NCBI RefSeq assembly: GCF_010560025.1
Contig: NZ_SAIY01000002.1
Span: forward strand, 682,001 to 746,000
Source: Verrucosispora sioxanthis
Lineage (GTDB): Bacteria; Actinomycetota; Actinomycetes; Mycobacteriales; Micromonosporaceae
DNA length: 64,000 nucleotides
Direction: 5' to 3'
The notes beneath the pieces are model-generated. The model did no database searches and was not told the DNA's origin. It worked only from the letters and a program-made list of their open reading frames with translations. Shown piece by piece: positions 1 through 8,895 of this stretch. Within the stretch, counting starts at the first letter, position 1. The number at the start of each line of letters is the position of its first letter. The translations under genes were made by a program, and so were the position numbers.

Positions 1-615
1 CGCCAGCCGGTGGATCCGGGACCAGTCCTCCCAGTGACAGGCGTGGTCGACGATGTGCTGGCGGATCTCCCAGTCGAAGATCTCCGCCCCGCCACCGGTG
101 AGCGACTCCAGGCCGGCGTCCATCAGCTCGTCGAGGATCTCGTCCGCGCCCAGTCCGCTGATCTTCTCGAACCACTGCACCTCGGTCGCGGTGAACGCCT
201 TGAGCTTGACGTTCGGCAGGGCGGCCTTCAGCTCGCGCAGCACCTTGGGGTAGTAGCGCCAGGGCAGCGTCGGGTGCAGGCCGTTGACGATGTGCAGCTC
301 GGTGAGCTGCTCGTCCTCCATCTCCTTGGCCTTGCGGACCGCCTCGTCGATGCGCATCGTGTACGCGTCCTTCTCCCCCGGCTTGCGCTGGAAGGAGCAG
401 TACGCGCAGCTCGCGCTGCACACGTTCGTGAGGTTCAGGTGCCGGTTGACGTTGAACATCACCCGGTCACCGTTCATCTCGGTGCGCCTGTGGTGGGCCA
501 GCCGCCCCAACCAGGTCAGGTCGTCGCTGGCGTAGAGGGCGATCCCGTCCTCACGGGTCAGCCGCTCCCCCGCGTACACCTTCGCTTCGAGCTCGCGCTT
601 GAGTCCGGCGTCCAT
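1..615 (-). CDS. mqnE: Aminodeoxyfutalosine synthase MqnE (5' part, 3' end outside window)
   Basis: This is the N-terminal 205 residues of a radical SAM enzyme; the gene runs off the left edge. The sequence shows the cluster motif CSASCAYC (CxxxCxxC) preceded by NRHLNLTNVC, and a later TGGGAEIFD segment. This arrangement is typical of MqnE, which joins the SAM adenosyl group to the chorismate-derived enolpyruvyl benzoate to give 6-amino-6-deoxyfutalosine in cytoplasmic menaquinone synthesis. The start is the ATG at 615, behind a GGAAGGGG ribosome site. The nearby ubiX, mqnP and mqnL genes fit the same pathway. Related radical SAM enzymes (MqnC, CofH) are less likely from the N-terminal sequence. 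Confidence 0.88.
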   Translation of the reverse strand, partial: MDAGLKRELEAKVYAGERLTREDGIALYASDDLTWLGRLAHHRRTEMNGDRVMFNVNRHLNLTNVCSASCAYCSFQRKPGEKDAYTMRIDEAVRKAKEMEDEQLTELHIVNGLHPTLPWRYYPKVLRELKAALPNVKLKAFTATEVQWFEKISGLGADEILDELMDAGLESLTGGGAEIFDWEIRQHIVDHACHWEDWSRIHRLA

Positions 616-863
616 CGAAAGCCCCGTCCCCTTCCACCTGCGGTCGCGACCCGAGCGCGGTCGCCACCCGAGCCTACGTCGGCCGCGCTGACAACTCACA
701 CCGTGGTCGTCGACAGCAGACTCTCAGCCTCCCGTTATCCGGCCAGACATCGACATCAGTGCACCGGGTGAGGTAAGACAGGGTGGGGCACGACACACAC
801 TGGTAGCGTCCCGAACCGCCGCGCCGACCGAGCGTGGCAGAGCAACGCCGGACGGGGAGCGGA

Positions 864-2489
864 ATGATCGACAGCGCGGACGGACGGCAGCGGCGACGAG
901 GTCCGGCGGTTTCGCCGGTGCTACGTCCGGCCCTGTGGTCCGCCCTGCTCGCCGCGGTCGCCAGCACGGTCCTCGCCGCACCGGCGTACGCCGAGCCCGG
1001 CATTCCCGTCACGGTGCCCGACACGGGCTCCCGTCCCACGGTGACCGGTCCCCTTCAACTACCCGGCATGCCCGCCGGTACCACCCCGGGCCTGACCCCA
1101 CCGACGCTCGGCGCTCCCGGTGCCAGCGCGCTGGAAACCCGGATCACGGCCGCCGAGGCACGGGTCGCCGAGCTGGGCACCCGACTCCTCGAACTCGAAC
1201 AGCAGCGCAACGAGGTGCAGGTCCAGTTCCGCACCGCCGAGCGTGATCTGGAGTTCGCCCGGGGGGCGGTCCAGCAGGCTCAGCAGCGTGCCGACCAGGC
1301 CGCCGCCGAGGCGATGAAGGCAGCCGCCGCGCTGCCACCCGGCGGCTTCGCCACCGACCTGCGTGACCTGGATCTGCTCAGCCGGGCCAACCGGGGCGAG
1401 AAGGTCGGGCACGACACCGGCCCGGCCGCCGGCGAGATGGCGCGTGCCCGCGCCGACGAGCAGGTGGCGACGCAGGCGTACACGGCCGCCCAGTCGCGGC
1501 TTCAGGGGGTTCAGCAGCAGTACACCGCCACCCAGCAGGCACTGCGCGACGCCGAGGCAGAGCTGATCAAACTGCGCGACGAGAACTCCGCGCAGCTTGT
1601 CGAGTTGGCTCGCCAGCAGGAGGCCGCCGAGCAGCAGATCGGTGCCGACTACGTCGACCAGTCCGCCGGCGGGCTGGCCGCCCACCCCACGGCTAAGGCC
1701 GCCGTCGCGTACGCCCGCAAGCAGCTCGGTGACCCGTACGTCTGGGCTGCCGAAGGGCCGAACTCGTTCGACTGCTCGGGCCTGATGTGGGCGGCGTACC
1801 GGTCGGCGGGTTACCGCCAACTGCCCCGGGTTTCCCGGGACCAGTACCGCGCGACCAGCTCGCGGACCGTGCCCCGCACCGCCCTTCTCCCCGGTGACCT
1901 GCTCTTCTTCGCCTCGGGCAGCAGTTGGCGCAGCATCCACCACGTGGGGATGTACATCGGCGGCGGCAAGATGATCCACGCACCGACCACCGGTGACGTG
2001 GTGAAGATCTCCACGGTCCGGTGGTCCCGGCTCTACGCCGCGACCCGGGTGGTGGGCGCGGTGCCGGCACCGACGACCACGCCGACCCCGTCGCAACCGC
2101 CGACCCCCAAGCCCAAGCCGACGCCGAAGCCCACGCCCAAGCCCACCAAGACGCCGAAGCCGACCAAGACGCCGACCCCCTCGCCCACTCCGTCGGGCAG
2201 CACGTCGCCGTCACCGACCCCGACGGGTTCGACCACGCCGTCGGCAACCCCGTCGGCGACCACCACGCCGTCGGCAACCCGGTCGGCGACCACGACGCCG
2301 TCGGCGACGACCTCCGCGTCCGAGAACACCGCACCGACCCTGGAAGCCAGCAGCGTCGCTCCGACCACGGCTGCCGCCAAGGCCGACCCGACCACGACTG
2401 CCGGCAAGGCCGACCCGACCACCGCGGCGAGCAGCGCGGCACCGGAGGACAGCGCCTCGGCCAGCCCGTCCACGGTCGGCGGACGGTGA
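864..2489 (+). CDS. Secreted NlpC/P60 peptidoglycan endopeptidase with Pro/Thr-rich tail
   Basis: Predicted secreted cell-wall hydrolase of 541 residues. It has a Sec signal peptide (hydrophobic core about residues 22-38, cleavage after AYA near 43) and a long Gln/Ala-rich coiled coil (about 80-265). An NlpC/P60 domain follows (about 277-395), with catalytic Cys304 in FDCSGL and His360 in HHVGMYIGGG. The end (about 400-541) is a low-complexity Pro/Thr/Ser/Lys tail. Members of this family cleave the gamma-D-Glu-diaminopimelate stem bond. The ATG at 864 is chosen over the in-frame GTG at 834 because GGGGAGCGG lies just upstream. The coiled coil plus NlpC layout resembles RipA/CwlO-type hydrolases; the exact bond cut is inferred. 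Confidence 0.9.
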   Translation: MIDSADGRQRRRGPAVSPVLRPALWSALLAAVASTVLAAPAYAEPGIPVTVPDTGSRPTVTGPLQLPGMPAGTTPGLTPPTLGAPGASALETRITAAEARVAELGTRLLELEQQRNEVQVQFRTAERDLEFARGAVQQAQQRADQAAAEAMKAAAALPPGGFATDLRDLDLLSRANRGEKVGHDTGPAAGEMARARADEQVATQAYTAAQSRLQGVQQQYTATQQALRDAEAELIKLRDENSAQLVELARQQEAAEQQIGADYVDQSAGGLAAHPTAKAAVAYARKQLGDPYVWAAEGPNSFDCSGLMWAAYRSAGYRQLPRVSRDQYRATSSRTVPRTALLPGDLLFFASGSSWRSIHHVGMYIGGGKMIHAPTTGDVVKISTVRWSRLYAATRVVGAVPAPTTTPTPSQPPTPKPKPTPKPTPKPTKTPKPTKTPTPSPTPSGSTSPSPTPTGSTTPSATPSATTTPSATRSATTTPSATTSASENTAPTLEASSVAPTTAAAKADPTTTAGKADPTTAASSAAPEDSASASPSTVGGR

Positions 2490-2713
2490 CCTGACCCGAC
2501 ATCGCACCCGCCGGCTCCGCGACGCCCACCGGTCACCGGGAGCAACGGGGCGGGTGCAGACGTCGGTCGATATCCGGGCTGCCGGGCGGCTGATGACACC
2601 GCGACGCGGTACGCACTCCGGGTGTGCCGCACGGGCGGAATGTGGCACGGTGTCACTCAGGCACTCCCGGTCCGGCGGTACGGGTCGGTGGCGAGCGTGG
2701 CGCGGAGGCGACG

Positions 2714-4352
2714 ATGACGGAGCAAGAGGTTCCGGCGGGGCCGGCGGGCCCGCCCCCTGCCCCCAAGCCGGAACCCACACCCGCCGTCGAGTCGCGGCCG
2801 GCTACCCGCGGCGCCTCGGACCGAACGGTCGATGAGCCGGCCGAACCTGTTGCTCAACCGCCGACCTCCCGCCCGAGCGCGGACGTCGTCGGCCAGTCGG
2901 CGGGTCCGGCCCGGGGTCGGGCGGGCGTCGCCAGGGTTGCAGCACCCGGCGACGTGGCCCACGGGCAGCCACCGGCAGGCCCCGGATCGACCGTGGGCGG
3001 GGGCACCACGTACCGGGCCGCCGCCGGACCGGTGGGCACGAGCGAGGCGCACCAGCACCCGGCAGCACCGAAAGCGGCACGGGCCAGCGTTCGGGTACCC
3101 AACCTCAGCCCGGTGAGCGTGGACGAGGCGCAGTCCGCTGGAGGCGGCGGCAAGGCAGCGGGTGTCTATCGCTCCACTCCGGCTCAGGTGGCCACTCCGG
3201 CTCAGGTGGTCGGGCCGGCCGGACCGGAGCCGGTCGAGCCGCCCGAGCCCGACCGGCCGCCCGAGCCGGCCGAACCGCCCACGCCACCCGCGCCCGAGCC
3301 GGAACCGGCACCCCATCCCCGGTGCCCGGCCCGATTCCACCCGGACCGACTCCACCGTCGCCGGCACCGCCCTCGCCGGCGCCGGCACCACCGACGCCCG
3401 GCCCGTACCCGCCGGGACCGGCCCCGGTTCCGCCGCCCACCCGCGTCCCGCACCACCAGTGCCGGGTCCGCCGACACCGCCGCCCGGTCCGCCCGTGCCG
3501 GCGCCGCCACCGCCACCGGGTCCGTTGCCGGCACCGCCGTTCCCGCCCCCACCGGCCACCGCCGGCGTCATCGGCTCGCACCGGCGACCGCCGACCCCAC
3601 CCGCGCGACGCCGGCCGCCGACACCCGCGCGACGCCGGCCGCCGAGTCCCGAAGTGTTCCGTCCGCCGGACCTCGCGAGCCCGACGCGGCTCCGGTCGTG
3701 CCGGCGCCGGCGCTGCCCGTCTGGCCGCCGCCGACGAATCCCGCCGGCCGCCGAGACGAGCCTGCGCCCAGTTCGCCGGGGTCGTGCCCCGGCCTTCGTC
3801 CCGTCCCGGGCTGCGCCCGGGCTCCGGCGGGTCGCTCGCGGGCTCCGCCGGGTCGCTCGCGGCGGTGGCCCGCCGGGCGCTGATTCGGATGCGACGCGAA
3901 CCCCGAGCAGCATGGCCGGAACCGCCGCGTGGGTCGGGACGCCCGCGAGCGCATCGCCGCCGGGCGTCGGGGCAGCCGGCGAAACGGAGCGCACCCACCG
4001 GCCGGCCGAAGCGGCGCAGGCGCACCGGCCGGCCGGGCCAGCGCCGACACAGCGTCCCGGCGGTTCCGACCTGAGCGCGTACTACGCCGGGCTGGAGAGT
4101 TCGGCGACGGTGGCGTTCCCGGCCGGTGACCAGGAGACCTCCGGCTCGTTGACCGGGCACATCCTGGCCCAGGGTTGGGCGGACACGGCGGCCGAGCGGT
4201 CCCGTGGCACCCTCCGGGTCGTGATCCTGATGGCGGTCGCGCTGGGGGTGCTGGTGGCGATCAGTGTCCTTGTGGTGCTGTTCGCGAACGACGCGCTGCC
4301 CAGCGCGAGCGGTGGCCTGCCGGACGACCGACGGCTTGTGGATCGTTGGTGA
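2714..4352 (+). pseudogene. Proline-rich protein with C-terminal membrane segment, reading frame broken five times
   Basis: The ATG at 2714 follows GGAGG and opens a Pro/Ala/Glu-rich chain. Proline-rich coding sense then moves between the three forward frames at about 3320, 3425, 3570, 3790 and 3890, each time as if one base were missing. The last frame ends in a folded-looking part (GGSDLSAYYAGLE) and one membrane helix (about 4215-4290: VVILMAVALGVLVAISVLVV). Restored, it would be a protein of about 546 residues with a long disordered N-terminal region and a single C-terminal helix. Three of the five shifts sit at CCCCGG. Function is unknown. Sequencing undercalls are more likely than decay, because every segment keeps coding character. 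Confidence 0.6.
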
Positions 4353-4402
4353 GTCCGCCCACTACCCGGCTCCGGGCGCGGGCGGGCAGGCGCCGACCGC
4401 CG

Positions 4403-4408
4403 TACACT
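4403..4408 (+). promoter_or_regulatory. Possible -10 element (TACACT) for the helicase leader
   Basis: TACACT fits the actinobacterial TANNNT -10. It would give a transcript with about 110 nt before the helicase start. No convincing -35 is visible. Confidence 0.3.
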
Positions 4409-4427
4409 GGTCGCTGATCATTGACCT

Positions 4428-4453
4428 GGCGCGTGACCACGCGCCCATGGGCG
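4428..4453 (+). promoter_or_regulatory. Overlapping hairpin and palindrome in the helicase leader
   Basis: GGCGCGT and ACGCGCC (4428-4434 and 4439-4445) form a 7-bp stem with a 4-nt loop. The perfect palindrome CGCCCATGGGCG (4442-4453) shares the second arm, so the two structures exclude each other. The ATG of a small upstream ORF lies at the centre of the palindrome. Confidence 0.4.
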
Positions 4454-4530
4454 TTCTTGCGGAAGATCCGGCGGCCACGGCCGCAGCGGGACATCGCGAA
4501 GATGCGCCCCGCTTGAAAGGCATTTCTTGA
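4447..4530 (+). CDS. Putative 27-residue leader ORF overlapping the helicase start
   Basis: An ATG at 4447 opens 27 codons and ends with TGA at 4528-4530, which overlaps the TTG start of the helicase at 4527. The peptide begins MGVLAEDPAATAAAG and ends RLKGIS. The stop/start overlap would suit translational coupling. The helicase Shine-Dalgarno (GAAAGG) lies inside this ORF. No homolog is recognised, and the ORF may be chance in GC-rich DNA. Confidence 0.35.
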   Translation: MGVLAEDPAATAAAGHREDAPRLKGIS

Positions 4531-6002
4531 CCACCTCCGCTGACCTCGGCATGCCCCCGTTCTCCCCCGACCTCCCCGCCGCGCCGCGACCGGCCGGCTC
4601 GACCGCACCGGTCACCTTCGACTCGCTCGGGCTTCCCCGGCAGTTGGTCCGGGTCCTGGACCGACAGGGCATCACCACTCCGTTCGAGATCCAACAGGCC
4701 ACCGTGCCGGACGCGCTCGCCGGACGCGACGTGCTGGGCCGTGGGCAGACCGGCTCCGGCAAGACCCTCGCCTTCGGGCTGCCGTTGCTGGCCCGGATCG
4801 CCGCCGGTGAGCGGGCCCGCCCCCGGCATCCACGGGCGCTCGTGCTGGTGCCCACCCGGGAACTGGCCATGCAGGTCAACGACGCGCTGCTGCCGCTGGG
4901 CAAGGCCGTCGGCGTGTTCCTCAAGACCGCCGTCGGCGGGGTGCCGTACGACCGGCAGATCGATGCCCTGCGGCGCGGCGTCGAGGTGGTGGTGGCCACC
5001 CCGGGTCGGCTCGCCGACCTGATCGACCGGGGCGTCTGCCAGCTCGACGACGTCGAGATCACCGTGCTCGACGAGGCCGACCAGATGGCCGACATGGGTT
5101 TCCTGCCCGAGGTCACCGAGCTGTTGGCGAAGACGCCGGCGGACGCGCAGCGACTGCTCTTCTCGGCCACTCTCGACGGTGACGTCGACGCGCTGGTGCG
5201 GCGGTTCATGACCGATCCGGTCACCCACTCGACCGCACCGCCGACCGCAGCCGTGTCCACGATGGACCACCACCTGCTGCTCATCCCGCCGCAGGAGAAG
5301 TTCCCGGTCACCGCGTCGATTGCCGCGCGATCGGGCCGGACCATCGTGTTCGCCCGGACCCAGTTGGGCGTGGACCGGCTGGTCACCCAGCTCGCCGCCG
5401 TGGGCGTACGGGCCGGTGGGCTGCACGGGGGCAAGACCCAGCGGATGCGTACCCGCACCCTGGCGGAGTTCCGCGAGGGACGCACCAACGTCCTGGTCGC
5501 CACCGACGTCGCGGCGCGGGGCATCCACGTCGACGGGGTATCCCTGGTGCTGCACGTCGACCCGCCCAAGGACCCGAAGGACTACCTGCACCGCGCGGGG
5601 CGTACCGCCCGGGCCGGTGAGACCGGTGCGGTGGCCACCCTGGTGCTGCCGAAGCAGCGCCGCACCACCCTGGCGATGCTGGAGAAGGCCGGTGTGGAGC
5701 CGGCCCAGTCCCGGGTACGCGTCGGCGACCCGGTGCTGGCTGAGCTGACCGGGGCACGGGAGCCGAGCGGCGTGCCGGTGCGCGACGAGCCGGAGCCGCA
5801 GTCCCGGCGTGGCAGCCGGCCGGGTGGCCCCCGTCGCTTCGGCGACCGGCCTGGCGGCGAGCGCCGGTACCACGACCACCCGCGCGGCGAGCGCCGCTTC
5901 GGCGGTGATCGCAACGGTTGGTCGGAGGGCCGGAGCACGCACGACCGGCCCCGCGAGGACCGGCGCGGTACGGGCGGCCGAGCGCGGGCCCGCAGCTACT
6001 GA
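4527..6002 (+). CDS. DEAD-box ATP-dependent RNA helicase (RhlE type)
   Basis: RNA helicase of 491 residues. The family motifs are in order: Q motif with TPFEIQQ (about 51-57), motif I GQTGSGKT (73-80), PTRELAMQV, TPGRLADL, DEAD (182-185), SATLD, then the second RecA-like domain with TDVAARGIHVDGV and HRAGRTARAG. The C-terminal 60 residues are Arg/Gly-rich, as in RNA-binding tails of RhlE proteins. It should unwind short RNA duplexes, for example in ribosome assembly or cold adaptation (family knowledge). The start is a TTG after GAAAGG; an ATG 24 nt downstream (4551) is an alternative. The leader holds a hairpin and a possible small ORF. Confidence 0.93.
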   Translation: MTTSADLGMPPFSPDLPAAPRPAGSTAPVTFDSLGLPRQLVRVLDRQGITTPFEIQQATVPDALAGRDVLGRGQTGSGKTLAFGLPLLARIAAGERARPRHPRALVLVPTRELAMQVNDALLPLGKAVGVFLKTAVGGVPYDRQIDALRRGVEVVVATPGRLADLIDRGVCQLDDVEITVLDEADQMADMGFLPEVTELLAKTPADAQRLLFSATLDGDVDALVRRFMTDPVTHSTAPPTAAVSTMDHHLLLIPPQEKFPVTASIAARSGRTIVFARTQLGVDRLVTQLAAVGVRAGGLHGGKTQRMRTRTLAEFREGRTNVLVATDVAARGIHVDGVSLVLHVDPPKDPKDYLHRAGRTARAGETGAVATLVLPKQRRTTLAMLEKAGVEPAQSRVRVGDPVLAELTGAREPSGVPVRDEPEPQSRRGSRPGGPRRFGDRPGGERRYHDHPRGERRFGGDRNGWSEGRSTHDRPREDRRGTGGRARARSY

Positions 6003-6066
6003 CCGCGGCGCTCCGCTCGCGGTGCTGATCTTCGGCGCATACGCTGCCCGGCTCCGCCGGGTGGCG

Positions 6067-6072
6067 TAACGT
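6067..6072 (+). promoter_or_regulatory. -10 element TAACGT, leaderless layout
   Basis: TAACGT ends 7 nt before the ATG at 6080, and there is no Shine-Dalgarno. This fits a leaderless transcript. Confidence 0.5.
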
Positions 6073-6079
6073 CCGGCTC

Positions 6080-6709
6080 ATGCCGACCACGCCGAAGTCA
6101 CTGTTGTGGACCCGTACGGACACCGCCGGTGCCGAGCACGCCCTGGTCGACGACGGCCACGGCCTGACGGCGCAGGGCACCCAGTTGGCCGTCGACCCGG
6201 TGCCCTACACGTGCCGCTACCAGGTGACCACCGACACCGACTGGGCCAGTGTCCGGCTCGAGGTCGAGGTCGAGGGAGCCGGGTGGCGGCGCAGCGTACG
6301 GCTGGAACGGGCGACCCAGCGGTGGCGGGTGACCGCCGCGGAGCAGGGTGATCTCGACGCGGTCCTGACCGCCGCCGGGCACGCCCCGGCCGGGCTGCCC
6401 GGCGTGGAGGATCCGGATCGGCTGGCCGACGCCCTGGACGTGGATCTGGGCGGCTCACCGCTGTTCAACACCCTGCCGCTGCGCCGGCTCGGCCTGAACA
6501 CGGCACCCCCCGACACCGCCCACTCGATAAGCGTGGCCTGGGTGCTGCTGCCCAGCCTCACCGTGCTCCCCACCGAGCAGGTGTACACCGGGCTGGGCCC
6601 GAACCGCTTCCGGTACGCCAGCGGCGGCTTCAGCGCCGAAGTCGAGGTGGACCCGGAAGGCTACGTGCTGCGCTATCCCGGTCTGGCCGAGCGCGCCGCC
6701 ACCCGCTGA
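6080..6709 (+). CDS. Putative glycolipid-binding family protein (DUF1089/PF06475 type)
   Basis: Cytoplasmic protein of 209 residues without signal peptide or membrane helix. The pattern ARVRLEVEVEG-like strand, W-RRSVRLERATQRW, DLGGSPLFNTLPLRRL near the middle and YTGLGPNRFRYASGGFSAEVEVD near the end matches the family named putative glycolipid-binding, related to Pseudomonas PA1994. The fold is a split barrel; the ligand in actinomycetes is not known. The gene stands alone, between the helicase and a convergent PLP enzyme. The start is the ATG at 6080, behind a -10 at leaderless distance. Confidence 0.75.
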   Translation: MPTTPKSLLWTRTDTAGAEHALVDDGHGLTAQGTQLAVDPVPYTCRYQVTTDTDWASVRLEVEVEGAGWRRSVRLERATQRWRVTAAEQGDLDAVLTAAGHAPAGLPGVEDPDRLADALDVDLGGSPLFNTLPLRRLGLNTAPPDTAHSISVAWVLLPSLTVLPTEQVYTGLGPNRFRYASGGFSAEVEVDPEGYVLRYPGLAERAATR

Positions 6710-6725
6710 CGGTCTGGTCGGGCGG

Positions 6726-7817
6726 TCAGACCGGCCAGGAGCCGTCGGTCAGGAAGCGGTCGACGGTGGCCAGGTGCGGGGTCAGGTCGAGGCCCTGCCC
6801 GGCCACCCACTCGTCGGCGTAGTAGGTGTCGGCGTACCGGTCACCCGCGTCGCAGATCAGGGTGACCACCGAGCCCGTCCGGCCGGCGGCCAGCAGTTCG
6901 GCGATCAGGCCGAAGGCACCCCACAGGTTGGTGCCGGTCGATCCGCCCACCCGCCGGCCCAGCACCGCCGAGGCGGCTCGCATGGCCGCCAGCGAGGCCG
7001 CGTCGGGTACCTGCATCATCCGGTCCACCACCGAGGGCAGGAACGACGCCTCGACCGTCGGGCGGCCGATGCCCTCGATCCGCGAGCCCCGGCCGGTACG
7101 CACCGACCAGTCGGCCGCCTGCCAGGCCGGGTAGAACGCGGAGTTCTCCGGGTCGACCACGCAGAGCTTGGTGGGCAGCCGCCGGTACCGGGCGTACCGG
7201 CCGATGGTGGCGCTGGTGCCGCCGGTGCCCGCGCCGACCACGATCCAGGCCGGTATCGGATGCCGTTCCAGGGCGAGCTGGGCGTAGATCGACTCGGCGA
7301 TGTTGTTGTTGCCCCGCCAGTCGGTGGCCCGTTCCGCGTAGGTGAACTGGTCCATGTAGTGCCCGCCGGAGTCCTCGGCGAGCCAGCGAGCCTCGATGAC
7401 CACCTTCGCCGGGTCCTGGACCAGATGGCACCGGCCGCCCTGGAACTCGATCTGGGCGATCTTCTCCGGCGAGGTGGAGGCGGGCATCACCGCGATAAAG
7501 GGCAGTCCCAGCATCCGGGCGAAGTACGCCTCGGAAACCGCCGTGGAGCCGGACGACGCCTCGATGATCGTGGTACCCGGCCCGATCCAGCCGTTGCAGA
7601 GCCCGTACAGGAACAGCGAGCGGGCCAGTCGGTGCTTCAGCGACCCGGTCGGATGCACCGACTCGTCCTTGAGGTAGAGGTCGATCCCCCAGTGCCGGGG
7701 CAGCGGGAACGGCAGCAGGTGGGTGTCGGCGGACCGGTTCGCGTCCGCCTCCACGGCCGCGATCGCCTCGGTCACCCACCGCCGGCTGACCTCGTCGCAC
7801 CGGTCGAGATGAGTCAC
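6726..7817 (-). CDS. PLP-dependent cysteine synthase family protein (possible cysteine desulfhydrase)
   Basis: Fold-type II PLP enzyme of 363 residues. Lys61 in HPTGSLKHR is the expected Schiff-base lysine. EASSGSTA is the substrate loop and [14 protein letters not shown] binds the PLP phosphate. The long C-terminal part sets it apart from CysK/CysM. Related actinobacterial proteins (Cds1 of mycobacteria) act as cysteine desulfhydrases making H2S, so degradation of cysteine is as likely as synthesis. It lies 38 nt downstream of an Lrp/AsnC gene on the same strand, which may sense an amino acid. The start is the GTG at 7817, chosen from a TAGGTT -10 at leaderless distance and the family N-terminus. 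Confidence 0.85.
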   Translation of the reverse strand: MTHLDRCDEVSRRWVTEAIAAVEADANRSADTHLLPFPLPRHWGIDLYLKDESVHPTGSLKHRLARSLFLYGLCNGWIGPGTTIIEASSGSTAVSEAYFARMLGLPFIAVMPASTSPEKIAQIEFQGGRCHLVQDPAKVVIEARWLAEDSGGHYMDQFTYAERATDWRGNNNIAESIYAQLALERHPIPAWIVVGAGTGGTSATIGRYARYRRLPTKLCVVDPENSAFYPAWQAADWSVRTGRGSRIEGIGRPTVEASFLPSVVDRMMQVPDAASLAAMRAASAVLGRRVGGSTGTNLWGAFGLIAELLAAGRTGSVVTLICDAGDRYADTYYADEWVAGQGLDLTPHLATVDRFLTDGSWPV

Positions 7818-7824
7818 GCCCGGA

Positions 7825-7830
7825 AACCTA
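7825..7830 (-). promoter_or_regulatory. -10 element TAGGTT, leaderless layout
   Basis: Read on the minus strand, TAGGTT ends 7 nt before the GTG at 7817. It lies between the Lrp gene and the PLP enzyme, so the enzyme may have its own promoter. Confidence 0.5.
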
Positions 7831-7855
7831 GCAAGGCGAACCGCGGAGCCGGGCC

Positions 7856-8314
7856 TCAGCCCGTCGGCGGAGCGACCGGCTGCGGCCGGTTCTCCCACTT
7901 GGTCGACAACGCGATGCCGGTACGGGTGGAGGCGACCCCGGGTGTCCGGTTCAGCCGTACGATCAGCTGCTCCAGCTCGGCGATGGTGCCCACCCGGGCC
8001 TTGAGCAGAAAGGACTCGACGCCGGCCATGAAGTAGCAGGACTCGATCTCGGGCATGGCCCGGAACGCCTCCAGCACGTCGTCGGTGTCCGCCCCGGAGT
8101 CCTCCACGATGCCGATCAGCGCGGTCACGCCCAACCCGATGGTTTCCGGCTCGACCTCGGCGCGGTACGCCCGGATGACGCCCCCGGACTCCAGCTTCCC
8201 GACCCTTTCGTGCACTGCCGGAGCGGAAAGGCCGACCTGGCGGGCCAGTTCGGCGTACGACAGGCGGGCGTTGCCACGGAGCAGGTCCACGAGGTTGAGG
8301 TCGATGGCGTCCAC
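7856..8314 (-). CDS. Lrp/AsnC family transcriptional regulator
   Basis: Regulator of 152 residues. It has an N-terminal winged helix ([31 protein letters not shown] region, about 11-43) and a C-terminal RAM effector domain with the usual alternating strands ([27 protein letters not shown]). Such proteins form octamers that bind amino acids. It lies directly upstream of the PLP enzyme on the same strand, so control of that gene is a reasonable inference. The start is the GTG at 8314, with TAGGGT 8 nt upstream and no Shine-Dalgarno. Confidence 0.93.
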   Translation of the reverse strand: MDAIDLNLVDLLRGNARLSYAELARQVGLSAPAVHERVGKLESGGVIRAYRAEVEPETIGLGVTALIGIVEDSGADTDDVLEAFRAMPEIESCYFMAGVESFLLKARVGTIAELEQLIVRLNRTPGVASTRTGIALSTKWENRPQPVAPPTG

Positions 8315-8322
8315 GGACTGTG

Positions 8323-8328
8323 ACCCTA
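8323..8328 (-). promoter_or_regulatory. -10 element TAGGGT, leaderless layout
   Basis: On the minus strand TAGGGT ends 8 nt before the GTG at 8314 of the Lrp gene. Confidence 0.5.
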
Positions 8329-8582
8329 GTCGGCGGGGCGGGGCAGCCGGACTCCGGTATCCGTTTGATCTGGCAGGGGGTGACAGTTCGCATACCCGGG
8401 GTTCGGAGGGCGCGACGCCGGTACCATTTACTAACTTCCCACTCAGTGCGTTTTTCGCGTTTGGCGGACACGCCAGGTCGCTGGTGCTGTAATTGCCATA
8501 CGTCCCTCATGACGGCTCTGGGCTCGCACCGGCCGGGGGCAGTGTGTTCAGCCGGGGGCTTCGTCGATGCGAGGAGGGGGCT

Positions 8583-8852
8583 GTGGACACTGGAGATCGC
8601 CTGCTGACACCGGGTGAAGTCGCCGCACTGTTTCGGGTGGACCCGAAAACCGTGACGCGATGGGCGGCGGCGGGCCGGATCGGGAGCATCCGGACTCCAG
8701 GAGGGCATCGCCGGTTTCGGGAATCCGAGGTGCGGGCCCTGCTTGAAGGGGAGGGCATGCTGGACGAGGCGGACGAGATGGGTAGACCGCGTAATGCGGG
8801 CCCGACCGCTTCGACCGGCCCTGCCGGCCCGGCAAACGCCGGCATGTACTGA
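8583..8852 (+). CDS. bldC: BldC-like MerR-type DNA-binding protein
   Basis: Small regulator of 89 residues. The core [18 protein letters not shown], then [23 protein letters not shown] and a conserved VRALL helix, closely resembles BldC of Streptomyces. BldC is a MerR-like protein without effector domain that binds direct repeats cooperatively and holds back development. The tail after about residue 55 is longer than in BldC and is Gly/Pro/Ala-rich. The start is the GTG at 8583 after GAGGAGGGGG. The 268-nt upstream region is less GC-rich than its surroundings and probably holds the promoter, but no clear -35/-10 pair is seen. Confidence 0.85.
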   Translation: MDTGDRLLTPGEVAALFRVDPKTVTRWAAAGRIGSIRTPGGHRRFRESEVRALLEGEGMLDEADEMGRPRNAGPTASTGPAGPANAGMY

Positions 8853-8866
8853 ATTGCGGGTCGGGG

Positions 8867-8895
8867 CGCGGACCGGCCGTCAGGTCCGGTCCGCG
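8867..8895. terminator. Bidirectional hairpin terminator between bldC-like gene and ubiX
   Basis: CGCGGACCGG and CCGGTCCGCG form a perfect 10-bp stem with a 9-nt loop between two convergent genes. The loop holds the ubiX stop codon. There is no U tract, as is usual in high-GC actinomycetes. Confidence 0.6.

Noticed and set aside
10..771. Plus-strand open frame at the left edge
   Set aside because: It is the complement of mqnE, which has clear radical SAM motifs on the minus strand.
616..863. Cyclic-di-AMP riboswitch before the NlpC/P60 gene
   Set aside because: Such switches often precede wall hydrolase genes in actinomycetes, but the conserved ydaO-type core sequences could not be found here.
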